From positions 3,332,001-3,396,000 of the forward strand of contig NZ_CP120742.1 of NCBI RefSeq assembly GCF_029581275.1: a stretch of 64,000 bases of DNA, in the 5' to 3' direction. The notes beneath the pieces are model-generated. The model saw only the letters and a program-made list of their open reading frames with translations. It did not search any database and had not been told where the DNA came from. The translations under genes were made by a program, and so were the position numbers. The first letter of the stretch is position 1; every line of letters begins with the position of its first letter. Shown in pieces: positions 56,785 through 64,000 of this stretch. Origin of the DNA: Micromonospora sp. WMMD1155. GTDB lineage: Bacteria > Actinomycetota > Actinomycetes > Mycobacteriales > Micromonosporaceae.

Positions 56785-56954
56785 GCATCCTTCGTGCGGG
56801 TGACGAGAAGTTCCACTACAGCGACGGTTCCCACAGGTGGATCCCGCCGGGCCCCGACTACGACCAGGAGGTCTGGGATGAACAGGTTCGCCAGCACAAA
56901 CACGGCCACCTGAGGAACGAGCGTCCGAAGATCCGCATCCAGCGGCTGGTCTGA
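56781..56954 (+). CDS. Small hypothetical protein, third gene of coupled operon
   Basis: 57 residues, no recognised family. It begins MSILRAGDEKFHYSDGSHRW and ends in a basic stretch (HKHGHLRNERPKIRIQRLV). The ATG overlaps the previous stop as ATGA, which supports that it is translated; a TTG at 56772 is an in-frame alternative. It ends 16 bp from the convergent membrane protein gene. Confidence 0.55.
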   Translation: MSILRAGDEKFHYSDGSHRWIPPGPDYDQEVWDEQVRQHKHGHLRNERPKIRIQRLV

Positions 56955-56969
56955 GGCGACGGGCGGTGG

Positions 56970-57314
56970 TCAGAGGCTGGCGGCGACGAAGCCGCAGACG
57001 GCCAGCGGAAGTACTGCGGACAGCGTGCCCACCACTGCCGACGAGCGGATCCGGGTACGGGAGACGAGGACCGCGAGCATCGCCAGGCTGACCAGCAATG
57101 CAAGAAACAGCGCGGGCGTGGCCACGTAGAGCACGAAGAGCAGCGCCCGCGACCGTTCGGAGTCGCATGCCTCGCCGCAGCCTGCCGGGACCGATCCGGA
57201 GAGCGTGCCGAGGAACAGGCCGAACGACACGACGACGGCCACGTACCAGCCGGCCAGCACCAGGAAGGATGAGCGCGCGTCAACGAGACGGGTACGTGAC
57301 GGTGCCAGGGTCAT
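56970..57314 (-). CDS. Small integral membrane protein
   Basis: 114 residues with three to four predicted membrane helices (about 19-40, 58-84 and 90-112) and two Cys (GCGEAC) in the outer loop between the first two, which could form a disulfide. No family recognised. ATG 57314 is preceded on the minus strand by GATACT at 6 nt, compatible with a leaderless mRNA. It follows the GNAT gene by 31 bp in the same direction. Confidence 0.7.
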   Translation of the reverse strand: MTLAPSRTRLVDARSSFLVLAGWYVAVVVSFGLFLGTLSGSVPAGCGEACDSERSRALLFVLYVATPALFLALLVSLAMLAVLVSRTRIRSSAVVGTLSAVLPLAVCGFVAASL

Positions 57315-57320
57315 GAGCGG

Positions 57321-57326
57321 AGTATC
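57321..57326 (-). promoter_or_regulatory. -10-like GATACT of the membrane protein gene (leaderless)
   Basis: On the minus strand GATACT ends 6 nt before the ATG at 57314. Confidence 0.45.
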
Positions 57327-57345
57327 CACCGTCGGGTGAGCGGGG

Positions 57346-57840
57346 TCAGCCCCCGATCTCGGCGACCATCGTGTCCGCGTCCTCAAAGGACTCGACAGTG
57401 CGGAAGCCTTCGGCGGCGTACAGCCTCGCGGCGAAGTTGGCCCGCTCCACGCTCAATGACACCGTGCGGATGCCGCGTTCTCCTGCGGCGTGCAGGACGG
57501 CGCGCAGGAGCGCTCGGCCCACACCCCGGCCCCGGCAGGATTCCACCACGCCGATGGTCAGCTCTGGAACGTCGTCACTCACGTACCCGTAGCCCGGATC
57601 GGCGGCGCTCAGGAATCGGAACCAGGCCGCGCCGACCGGCCGATCCGTCGGGTCCATCGCAACGAGGCCGAAGTCGTCCGGCCGCATCCAGCCGATGACG
57701 TAGTGGGCCAGCGCGGGGTTCGCCAGGATCTCTTCGCGGGACCAGTTGCGCTCGGGTAGCCAGTTGACGGCCTCCACGAGCATGTCGACCAGGAATTCGG
57801 AATCAGCCGGGGTGGCCGCACGGATGTCGAGGTCAGTCAC
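57346..57840 (-). CDS. GNAT family N-acetyltransferase
   Basis: A 164-residue acetyltransferase. Conserved parts are LDIRAATPADSEFLVDMLVE, the acetyl-CoA loop ESCRGRGVGRALLRAVLHAA and the C-terminal ANFAARLYAAEGFRTV. The phrase TIGVVESCRGRG is common in actinobacterial GNATs of unknown substrate. GTG 57840 is chosen because the family start falls there and GACGCT ends 6 nt upstream; the frame runs open to 57978. Confidence 0.88.
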   Translation of the reverse strand: MTDLDIRAATPADSEFLVDMLVEAVNWLPERNWSREEILANPALAHYVIGWMRPDDFGLVAMDPTDRPVGAAWFRFLSAADPGYGYVSDDVPELTIGVVESCRGRGVGRALLRAVLHAAGERGIRTVSLSVERANFAARLYAAEGFRTVESFEDADTMVAEIGG

Positions 57841-57846
57841 CGCCGA

Positions 57847-57852
57847 AGCGTC
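57847..57852 (-). promoter_or_regulatory. -10-like GACGCT of the GNAT gene (leaderless)
   Basis: On the minus strand GACGCT ends 6 nt before the GTG at 57840. Confidence 0.4.
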
Positions 57853-57920
57853 GCACACAGGATCGGCAGCGCCAAGGTCAGCACCGGTGCGGTGAAGCCC
57901 TGGGGCAGGGTACGAAAGGG

Positions 57921-58106
57921 TCAGTGACCTGTCGCGTCGACGCGGGCGCCGTGGCCGACCGAGCGGCGGGACCAGCACTGGGGGCGCTGGCGGACGGCCA
58001 GCTCCAACGCCAGGTGATCGGACTCGATCATTTCCCGGGCTATTCGACGTGCCATTTCCAGGCGGTCGACGTATGAGTCAAGATCCGCCGAGCCGGCGCC
58101 AGCCAT
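57921..58106 (-). CDS. Small hypothetical protein
   Basis: 61 residues with a helical, charged centre (DLDSYVDRLEMARRIAREM) and a basic C-terminus. No family recognised. ATG 58106 is chosen because GAGGAG lies 6 nt upstream; longer starts at 58151 and 58169 are in frame. It could be an unusual start or a chance frame. Confidence 0.4.
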   Translation of the reverse strand: MAGAGSADLDSYVDRLEMARRIAREMIESDHLALELAVRQRPQCWSRRSVGHGARVDATGH

Positions 58107-58363
58107 ATCGAACTCCTCGTCAGCGTTCGAGCTAATCGCATCATGCGGCATGTCGGGAACCGTCACCATTCCCCGATCGGTGGAAAACGCCCGCCGTACG
58201 GCTCGGTGTCGCGTACCCCGGTTGCGCTGATGGTAGCGGCGGCCGTGCCACCCCGCTCGGAACTGACCGAACCTGGTCTTGCTGGCGGTTTGTACATTGC
58301 AGTGTGCGCGGACTGGGGGGCGCGACATGTCCGGTGAGGGATCTTCGTTACGGGAGGACCGCC

Positions 58364-59164
58364 GTGCAGCATCCGATCACCACCGATCCGTTGTTCGTCG
58401 CCGTCGAATCAGACTCGCTCACCCGTGCGGACATCGCCGGGCTCATCGCGGGGCGACTGGCCGCCATCCGGGTGCCGGGGCTGCTGTCCGCGGCCCGGTG
58501 TCACGCGATCACGGCCGCGCTCGCCGACGCGCCGATGGACCGCTACGACGAGAGCCGGGTCTTTCCGGTCGTCGCCAAGTTCGGCCCGGCCATCAACGAC
58601 CACCGGGCCGCCGGTGAGCTTCGGGACGACTACTGGGACGCGGCCCGCGCGGCTGACAAGGTCTGGACGACGTTGGGCCTGCCGGATTCGCCACGGGAGT
58701 TGTGTCTGGCCGCCTTCCGGTCCGCCTGGCCGGATGTCGCACCCGGCCGTCGGCAGGGTCGGGAGATGCACGTCGGCATCGTCCGCGAGATCAACGCCGG
58801 CCTCCAGGTGCACTTCGACGACGCCGTCCGGGAGTACGCGGGGCGGCTGCTCGACGGTGATGTGGTGGCGCAGTTGGCGTTCAACATCTACATCCGGGTT
58901 CCACCGGCCGGTGGCGAGACGGTGCTGTGGCGGCGGCGGTGGCAGCCGGGCGACGAGGAGCGGCGGATTCCCGGCGGGTACGGCTTCGACGAGTCGGTGA
59001 CCGTCGAATCGCAGTCGTTGACCCTGCGGCCCACGCTCGGGGAGGGGTTCCTGTTCGATCCCCGGCACTATCACACGGTGCGTCCCGCGACCGATGGCCG
59101 CCGGATCTCCATAGGATGCTTTGTCGGGCTCACCGACGATGGCCGACTGGCCCTCTGGTCGTAG
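58364..59164 (+). CDS. 2-oxoglutarate/Fe(II)-dependent oxygenase-like protein
   Basis: A 266-residue protein of the double-stranded beta-helix oxygenase fold. The iron ligands are H150 and D152 in GLQVHFDDAVREY and H237 in RHYHTVRP; the 2-oxoglutarate-binding Arg would be in DGRRISIGCF. The HxD form indicates hydroxylation, since halogenases have Gly in place of Asp. GTG 58364 has GGGAGG 8 nt upstream. It is followed 16 bp later by a PLP dehydratase, so the pair may hydroxylate and then process an amino acid; this is inference. Confidence 0.72.
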   Translation: MQHPITTDPLFVAVESDSLTRADIAGLIAGRLAAIRVPGLLSAARCHAITAALADAPMDRYDESRVFPVVAKFGPAINDHRAAGELRDDYWDAARAADKVWTTLGLPDSPRELCLAAFRSAWPDVAPGRRQGREMHVGIVREINAGLQVHFDDAVREYAGRLLDGDVVAQLAFNIYIRVPPAGGETVLWRRRWQPGDEERRIPGGYGFDESVTVESQSLTLRPTLGEGFLFDPRHYHTVRPATDGRRISIGCFVGLTDDGRLALWS

Positions 59165-59180
59165 TGAAGGGCGTTTCCCC

Positions 59181-60122
59181 ATGGTGGACAGAAGCGACGT
59201 CGAGGCGGCTGCCGCACTTGTCGAGGGGCGGGTCCGGGAAACCCCGGTCATCGCCGTCGACGGTGCCGACCTGGGGGTGCCGGGGCAGCTCAGTCTCAAA
59301 CTGGAGTTGCACCAGCACACCGGCTCGTTCAAGCCGCGCGGCGCGTTCAACCGGATGCTCCAGGGGTCGTTGCCGGCGGCGGGGGTGATCGCCGCGTCGG
59401 GCGGCAACCACGGTCTCGCCGTCGCGTACGCGGCCCGGTCGCTCGGCGTTCCGGCGGAGGTCTTCGTGCCGGTCACCGCCTCACCGGTGAAGGTGCAGCG
59501 GTTGGCCGGGCTGGGCGCCCAGGTGCGTCAGGTCGGTCAGCACTACGCCGAGGCCCTGGCGGCCAGCACCCAGCGGGCCGGGGAGACCGGCGCGTTGGTG
59601 GTGCACGCGTACGACCAGCCGGAGGTGGTGGCGGGGCAGGGGACCGTCGGTCGGGAGTTGGAGCGGCAGGTCGACGGGATCGACACCGTGCTGGTGGCGG
59701 TCGGCGGCGGTGGGTTGGTGTCCGGCATCGCCAGTTGGTTCGACGGGTCGGTGCGGGTGGTCGCCGTGGAGCCGGAGCAGATCCCCACCCTGCACTCGGC
59801 GCTGAAGGCCGGTCGACCGGTCGACATCGAGGTCGGCGGCATCGCCACCGATTCGCTGGGTGCCCGCCGCATCGGTGAGATCGCCTACGACACCGCCCGC
59901 CGGACGGGTGTGGTGTCCGTGCTGGTGCGGGACGAGGACCTGGTGCGGGCGCGCCGGCTGCTCTGGTCGGAGCTGCGGGTCGCCGCCGAGCTGGGTGGTG
60001 CTGCCGCGTTGGCCGCGCTGGTCGGCGGGGCGTACGTGCCGCAGGCGGGGGAGCGCGTCGCGGTGGTCATCTGCGGTGGCAACACCGACCCGAGCGACCT
60101 GGGCCCGGCCGCGCCGCACTGA
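59181..60122 (+). CDS. PLP-dependent threonine/serine dehydratase-like enzyme
   Basis: A 313-residue fold-type II PLP enzyme. The Schiff-base Lys is K51 in HTGSFKPRGAFNRM, the phosphate-binding Gly-rich loop is VAVGGGGLVSG, and ASGGNHGLAVAYAA contacts the substrate carboxylate. Length and motifs fit short threonine/serine or hydroxyamino-acid dehydratases/racemases without a regulatory domain. ATG 59181 lies 16 bp after the oxygenase stop, so they probably share a transcript. Substrate not visible. Confidence 0.88.
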   Translation: MVDRSDVEAAAALVEGRVRETPVIAVDGADLGVPGQLSLKLELHQHTGSFKPRGAFNRMLQGSLPAAGVIAASGGNHGLAVAYAARSLGVPAEVFVPVTASPVKVQRLAGLGAQVRQVGQHYAEALAASTQRAGETGALVVHAYDQPEVVAGQGTVGRELERQVDGIDTVLVAVGGGGLVSGIASWFDGSVRVVAVEPEQIPTLHSALKAGRPVDIEVGGIATDSLGARRIGEIAYDTARRTGVVSVLVRDEDLVRARRLLWSELRVAAELGGAAALAALVGGAYVPQAGERVAVVICGGNTDPSDLGPAAPH

Positions 60123-60181
60123 CCGGGCCGACTACCGACCGGGCCGGGCACCGACCGTGAGCCGGGCACCGACCCGGTCAG
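60119..60181. terminator. Stem-loop spanning two convergent stop codons
   Basis: CTGACCGGG (60119-60127) and CCCGGTCAG (60173-60181) pair over a 45-base loop containing repeats of ACCGGGCC and GCCGGGCACCGACC. Each arm holds the stop of one gene. A candidate bidirectional terminator. Confidence 0.45.
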
Positions 60182-62358
60182 TCGCCGTTGCGCAGGCGGC
60201 GCAGCGCGTGTTCGATCTGGAGGGTGTCCAGGTGGGTGTCTCCGAGTAGTCGGCGGCGGTCGGCCAGCAGCCGCTCGTACTCCTCGATGGCCGGTTCCAG
60301 TCGCCCGTCGAGCAGGAGCACCGCGGCCAGGGTGGCCCGGATGGCCAGCACCTCACTGCGGTCGGCGTGCCGGGGCTCCACGGTGGCGAGGGTGGCCCGC
60401 AGCTCGGCTTCGGCCTCGGCCAACCGGCCCTGCGCCTGCATGCACCGGGCCAGCGTGTGCCGGGCCTGCCAGGTCTCCGGTTGGTTGAGCGGCCACGTCC
60501 GGTAGCGGACCTCCAGGATGGCGTGCAGCATCTCCTCGGCCTCGGGTGCCCGCTGTTGGGCGAGCACCGCCAGCGCCAGGCTGTGTCGCACGATCATCGT
60601 GTCCCAGTGCTCCGGGCCGCGGACCTGGTCCTCCGCGGCGACGATCTGCCGCAGCTCCGTCTCGGCCTCCGGCCACTGGCGCTGCGCCATGATCGCCTTG
60701 GTGAGCTTGTGTCGGCTGGCGAGGGTGTCGGCGTCGTCGCTGCCCAGCACCCGGGTGCGGTCGGCGATGACGTCGCGGAGCACCCGGTCGGCCATCTCGG
60801 GCTGGTTGCGCTCCAGCCAGGTGCGGCCCAGTTCGTGGCGGAGAGCGAGCACCTGCGGCCGGTCCAAATCGTGGTCGTACGCGGCGCAGCCCCGCACGAT
60901 CGGGTCGAGGATGTCGAAGGCGGAACCGGGTAGGCCGACCGCGATGAGGTAGCGGGCGGTGAGTCGGGCCAGCTCCAGTGCGCGGCGTACCGTCTCGGGG
61001 TCGTGCTTGTGTTTCTGCGGCACGAGGTATTCCCGCACGGCCTCGACCAGGTGCGGCACCAGCACGTCCCAGTTGGGCCAGGCCGCCGAGTCGTCCGGGT
61101 TCTGCCCTTCGGTGGCGGCGAGCAGCAGCTTCATGACCAGGCCGTGGTATTCGGCGATCTGCTCACGCACCTCGTCGCGGTCGCGGAACATGGCGTGCAC
61201 CAGCGGGTGCAGCGACAGCACGTGCGCGAACGCCGGGTCGGTGACCTCGTCGTGGACGTCGAAGTCGACGAGGGCGAGGTCGGCGATGCCCTCCAGCACC
61301 CGCACCCGCTGCTGGGCGGTGAGCCCTTCGAAGAGTGGCGACTCGGCCAGGATGGCCGGCTTGAGCACCACCTCGTAGGGCACCGGGGAGACACTCAGGC
61401 AGGCCAGCACGTTGAGCAGCGGCCGACTCTGTTGAAGCTTGCGGCGGGACAGCAGGTCCAGGGAGAGGTCGTCGACCTCGCGGACGATCTCCAGGCCGAG
61501 GGACTCGTCGAGGTCGACGTCGGGGGCGTCGAGCGGGGCGCGGAACCGGCGCTGCACCGCGATCCGGTAGTCGGCGAAGGTGGTGATGGTGGAGGAGCCG
61601 CGCCAGACCGGGCTGGCGTTGACCGACTTGAGGTAGTTGCCGGCGGCGCGCAGGGCGAGTGGCAACCCGCCCAGCTCCCGGGACAGCTCCCGGGCGTCGG
61701 CCACGTCACCGGCCTGCGGACCGGCCCGGTCGATCAGCACCTGTGCGCCGGCGTCGGCGTCGAGGGGGCGCACCTGGTGCAGCGTCGACCAGGTGCCCCA
61801 GGTGGCCCGGTTGCCGTCCCGGGTGGTCACGATGACCACACCGTCGTCGGCCTCCGGGCGTCGCAACCAACCGGTGCCGTCGGCGAGCACCCCGTCGGTG
61901 GGGCCCAGGGTGGCGGGCTCGTCCGCGCTGTCGAAGATCAGCAACCAGGGCTGCGCGGCCTGGTTGAGGTAGCGCCACACCAGGTCGGTCGCGCTGATCA
62001 TCCCGGCCCAGGCCTGGTCGACCTGCGTCTCCGACGCGCCGAGCTGGCTGACCACCTCCCGCATGCCGGAGTTGAGCCGCCCGGCCTGCACCCACCAGAC
62101 CGTCCGGCCGTCGGCCCGTGCCCGGCGGGCGATCTCCAGGGCGACGTGGCTCTTGCCGGAGCCGCCCATGCCGCACAGGATGTGCACCGAAGGCTCCCCG
62201 GTGCTTTCCTCCGGCCGCATGATCTCGTCGATCAGGTCGTTTCGACCGTGCAGCGGGCTGTCCAGTCGCCCGAGGGGTGGGTCGACGGAGACGCGACTCG
62301 GCCGGTCGTACGCGGGCCGGGGCACGCTGACATCCTCGGGTGGAACGTCCGCAGTCAA
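60178..62358 (-). CDS. NB-ARC domain and TPR protein (STAND ATPase)
   Basis: A 726-residue STAND-type ATPase. The P-loop is CGMGGSGKSHVALEIA (about 62-77), Walker B is WLLIFDSADEP, and the later VIVTTRDGN (sensor) and GGLPLALRAAGNYL fit the NB-ARC/GLPL motif. A winged-helix region follows, and the C-terminal 270 residues are TPR repeats (LRHELGRTWLERNQPEMADR, HSLALAVLAQQRAPEAEEML, ARHTLARCMQAQGRLAEAEA). No effector domain is visible in the roughly 40 residues before the P-loop, so output must go through a partner. TTG 62358 follows AGGGGGA; the frame is open to 62490. It is divergent from a membrane protein gene. Confidence 0.82.
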   Translation of the reverse strand: MTADVPPEDVSVPRPAYDRPSRVSVDPPLGRLDSPLHGRNDLIDEIMRPEESTGEPSVHILCGMGGSGKSHVALEIARRARADGRTVWWVQAGRLNSGMREVVSQLGASETQVDQAWAGMISATDLVWRYLNQAAQPWLLIFDSADEPATLGPTDGVLADGTGWLRRPEADDGVVIVTTRDGNRATWGTWSTLHQVRPLDADAGAQVLIDRAGPQAGDVADARELSRELGGLPLALRAAGNYLKSVNASPVWRGSSTITTFADYRIAVQRRFRAPLDAPDVDLDESLGLEIVREVDDLSLDLLSRRKLQQSRPLLNVLACLSVSPVPYEVVLKPAILAESPLFEGLTAQQRVRVLEGIADLALVDFDVHDEVTDPAFAHVLSLHPLVHAMFRDRDEVREQIAEYHGLVMKLLLAATEGQNPDDSAAWPNWDVLVPHLVEAVREYLVPQKHKHDPETVRRALELARLTARYLIAVGLPGSAFDILDPIVRGCAAYDHDLDRPQVLALRHELGRTWLERNQPEMADRVLRDVIADRTRVLGSDDADTLASRHKLTKAIMAQRQWPEAETELRQIVAAEDQVRGPEHWDTMIVRHSLALAVLAQQRAPEAEEMLHAILEVRYRTWPLNQPETWQARHTLARCMQAQGRLAEAEAELRATLATVEPRHADRSEVLAIRATLAAVLLLDGRLEPAIEEYERLLADRRRLLGDTHLDTLQIEHALRRLRNGD

Positions 62359-62405
62359 TGCGGTCCCCCTTCGGTGGCGAAATTGCAGTGGGCCGGCGGG
62401 AGATC

Positions 62406-62424
62406 CTGTCCATCTGGTGGACAG
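62406..62424. promoter_or_regulatory. Dyad upstream of the STAND ATPase gene
   Basis: CTGTCCA-TCTGG-TGGACAG, a perfect 7-bp dyad with 5-bp spacer, 48 bp before the TTG start. The same arms appear around a longer spacer at 39559-39589. Confidence 0.5.
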
Positions 62425-62603
62425 TCGGAGGGATTGTCGCCGGCGCCACGTCAGCCACAAGCGTATCCACCGCTGTGCCGGGTTGCACACTCACCGTTTA
62501 GGCCACCCGGACGACCGTAATCGTGGCCCCGATTCCCATTTCGCAGTCGAATCCAGCCGATCCGCCGTACGCGGCACTCGACAGGTGCATCCACGATGGA
62601 CTG

Positions 62604-63083
62604 ATGAACTGGTCACCAATCCAGGACGTGGTCGACTGGGGTTCCGTACCGGACTGGTTCGGCGCGGTCGGGTCCATCGCCAGCGTGTTGTTCGTCTACC
62701 TCGGACTCCGGCGGGAGATCCGCGCCCGGCGCAGCGACGACCTGCGGATCCGGGCTGCCCAGGCCCGGCTGGTGTCGGCGGTCGTCGAGATCCGGGGCAC
62801 TTCGGTGCTGCGGGTCGCCGTGGCCAACGAGAGCGACGCACCGGTGCTGGACGTCGCGGTGCTGGCCCGGCTCGTCGCCCCGGACGGCGCACCCGTCGAG
62901 TTGGCCGCGCCGAAACACGTCCGCCGGATACCCGGCCGTGACGTGCAGGACCTCTTCGTCACCGTTACGGCCGAGCACCGGTTACGCCCGGGCGACACCG
63001 TTCTGGTGGATCTCACCTTCACCGACCATGACGGAAATCGCTGGCACCGTATCGGTGCCGGTCAACCCGAACCAGTGGAGTGA
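62604..63083 (+). CDS. Hypothetical membrane-anchored protein
   Basis: 159 residues with one N-terminal membrane segment (DWFGAVGSIASVLFVYLGLR, about 17-36) followed by a basic stretch REIRARRSDDLRIRAAQARL and a beta-rich C-terminal domain (about 60-150; RVAVANESDAPVLDVAVL, DLFVTVTAEHRL). No family recognised. ATG 62604 is chosen; the frame is open from 62523. It is divergent from the STAND ATPase gene, 245 bp between the starts, and a functional link is possible but not shown. Confidence 0.6.
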   Translation: MNWSPIQDVVDWGSVPDWFGAVGSIASVLFVYLGLRREIRARRSDDLRIRAAQARLVSAVVEIRGTSVLRVAVANESDAPVLDVAVLARLVAPDGAPVELAAPKHVRRIPGRDVQDLFVTVTAEHRLRPGDTVLVDLTFTDHDGNRWHRIGAGQPEPVE

Positions 63084-63141
63084 CCACATTCCGACTCAAC
63101 GGATCCGAAAGGGCGGTCGGCATTCCGGTGGCCACGAATAG

Positions 63142-63178
63142 CTGTGGTCCGGCGGGCGAATCTCCCGCCGGACCACAG
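63142..63178. terminator. Hairpin terminator between convergent genes
   Basis: CTGTGGTCCGGCGGG and CCCGCCGGACCACAG form a perfect 15-bp stem with a 7-base loop. Confidence 0.8.
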
Positions 63179-63187
63179 TCGTGTCCG

Positions 63188-64000
63188 TCAGATGGGATAG
63201 GTGCGGGCGACGGCCAGCATCTCCGAGCTGTGCGACCCGACGACGCCGACGGCCGGCGGCCGGGGCCGGAAGCCGGGTAGTGCCTCCAACCCGTCACTGG
63301 CGTCCATCACCCGCAGCGACACCTGCCCGGCCCTGGGCCGCACGGTCAGCGTGACCTCGACGCCCTCCGTGGGCGGGGCGTGGAAGACCAACCCGAATCC
63401 CCACTTCCCCTCGCGGGGTTCCACCGGCACCGACCGTCCGGCCACCTCGGCCCGCAGCACGGTGGCGGTCGACGTGTCGACGTGCAGGGTGGCGAGCCGG
63501 GCCACCCGCTGCGGGATGAGCCGCAGCCGCAGTGTGCGTTCGCCGCCGGCGGTGGCGTCGCCCAGCACGTCGAGCTTCGGCGCGGGCAGGTTCGCCGCCT
63601 GCGCCGGCCCGACCCGCAGCTCACCGTCGCCGAGCCCGGGGAAGTCGTCGCCGACGTCGGCCGTCCCGTCCACGTAGCCGTCCGTCCACGGCTGCGGGTC
63701 GCCCTCGTGGCTGAGCCAACGGGCCTGACCGGTGCCGGCGTCCATCGCGTACATCAGGTGGGTGGGCGCGGGGTGCGCGGCGTCGAAGCGGTCGACGGCC
63801 AGCCCGACCCCGGCGAGCACCACCGCCGCCACGGCGGCGGCCCCGGCCGGCAGCGCCCCGAGCCGTCGGGCCCGCAGCGCCGGCCGGCCGCGCCGGCCCC
63901 CGGCCTGCGGGTGCAGGAGGTCGACGACCGGCAGGGCGGCCAGGCCGAGCAGCACCGCGACCAGCGCGGCCACCCCGCCCATCGCCATCCCCAGCGCCGG
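63188..64000 (-). CDS. M28-type aminopeptidase-like protein, C-terminal part (runs off window)
   Basis: Only the last 271 or so residues are in the window; the frame stays open to base 64000. Two membrane helices are seen (MAMGGVAALVAVLLGLAALP and LPAGAAAVAAVVLAGVGLAV), then an extracytoplasmic beta-rich domain ending SDGLEALPGFRPRPPAVGVVG and EMLAVARTYPI, the conserved C-terminus of large actinobacterial M28 family metallopeptidases with a C-terminal membrane part. The zinc-binding catalytic domain would lie beyond the window end. A terminator follows the stop. Confidence 0.7.
   Translation of the reverse strand, partial: PALGMAMGGVAALVAVLLGLAALPVVDLLHPQAGGRRGRPALRARRLGALPAGAAAVAAVVLAGVGLAVDRFDAAHPAPTHLMYAMDAGTGQARWLSHEGDPQPWTDGYVDGTADVGDDFPGLGDGELRVGPAQAANLPAPKLDVLGDATAGGERTLRLRLIPQRVARLATLHVDTSTATVLRAEVAGRSVPVEPREGKWGFGLVFHAPPTEGVEVTLTVRPRAGQVSLRVMDASDGLEALPGFRPRPPAVGVVGSHSSEMLAVARTYPI

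Noticed and set aside
1..64000. CRISPR arrays, intact insertion sequences, prophage genes
   Set aside because: No regularly spaced repeats, no transposase, integrase or phage structural motifs were seen in any frame.

Overview
The window is about 73% GC, with dense actinobacterial genes and frequent GTG starts. The gene order gpmA, phoU, senX3-regX3, an Rv0495c-like gene, ppx, a sugar-phosphate isomerase, an Rv0500A-like HTH gene, bS22, galE-like, acyltransferase, serB-like HAD, bldN/rsbN, acyl-CoA synthetase, glutaredoxin, rex, hemA, hemC, hemD, hemB resembles, as I recall it, both the mycobacterial gpm1-hemB block and the Streptomyces rex-hem-bldN block. With the overall composition this points to a filamentous actinobacterium, most likely Micromonospora or a close relative. 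No tRNA, rRNA, CRISPR array or intact transposase was seen.

Layout. 1-3700: glycolytic gpmA (5' truncated), phoU, and the phosphate two-component pair, with PHO-box-like repeats between the divergent phoU and senX3. 3700-12600: a TetR-controlled NADP-binding oxidoreductase, a cysteine-rich conserved protein, ppx, an isomerase/epimerase, a CGNR zinc-finger regulator, a lipoprotein/glutathionylspermidine-synthase-like pair, proline dehydrogenase, and a hydrolase/TetR operon with its operator inside the promoter. 12600-17500: a membrane-anchored HExxH protein and a three-gene MacAB-like ABC exporter. 17700-20700: an HTH protein, the 33-residue ribosomal protein bS22, and a galE-like/acyltransferase pair separated by two perfect 59-bp repeats. 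20700-24000: HAD phosphatase, RsbN-like anti-sigma and BldN-like sigma. 24400-29000: acyl-CoA synthetase, glutaredoxin-like protein, HAD hydrolase and a LuxR-type two-component system. 29300-35060: a tightly coupled rex-hemA-hemC-hemD operon plus hemB, preceded by a recognisable Rex operator. This is the clearest functional unit: redox (NADH/NAD+) control of tetrapyrrole synthesis.

From 35 kb on the content is more accessory: an XRE regulator next to two DnaA-box-like sites, secreted nuclease, phospholipase A2 and glycosidase, a lytic transglycosylase, a cyclase/ATPase regulator, an amino-acid permease, a LacI gene reduced to its two ends, a BON-methyltransferase fusion, ABC-F ATPase, polyphosphate-glucokinase-like kinase, TPR and Smr proteins. 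Between about 54.8 and 58.1 kb there is a small island of lower GC with a Nudix hydrolase, a methyltransferase fragment, a minimal GntR regulator and a divergent operon of three tiny overlapping genes. The right end carries a 2-oxoglutarate oxygenase/PLP dehydratase pair, an NB-ARC/TPR STAND ATPase, and the 3' part of an M28-type peptidase gene that runs off the window.

Non-coding structure. At least fifteen genes have a TANNNT-like -10 hexamer ending 6-8 nt before the start codon, the signature of leaderless mRNAs. Three different palindrome-ended intergenic elements, a 44-bp nested palindrome, the 59-bp stop/start repeats and several hairpin terminators are listed separately. All function calls come from reading motifs and remembered families; no database search was run.
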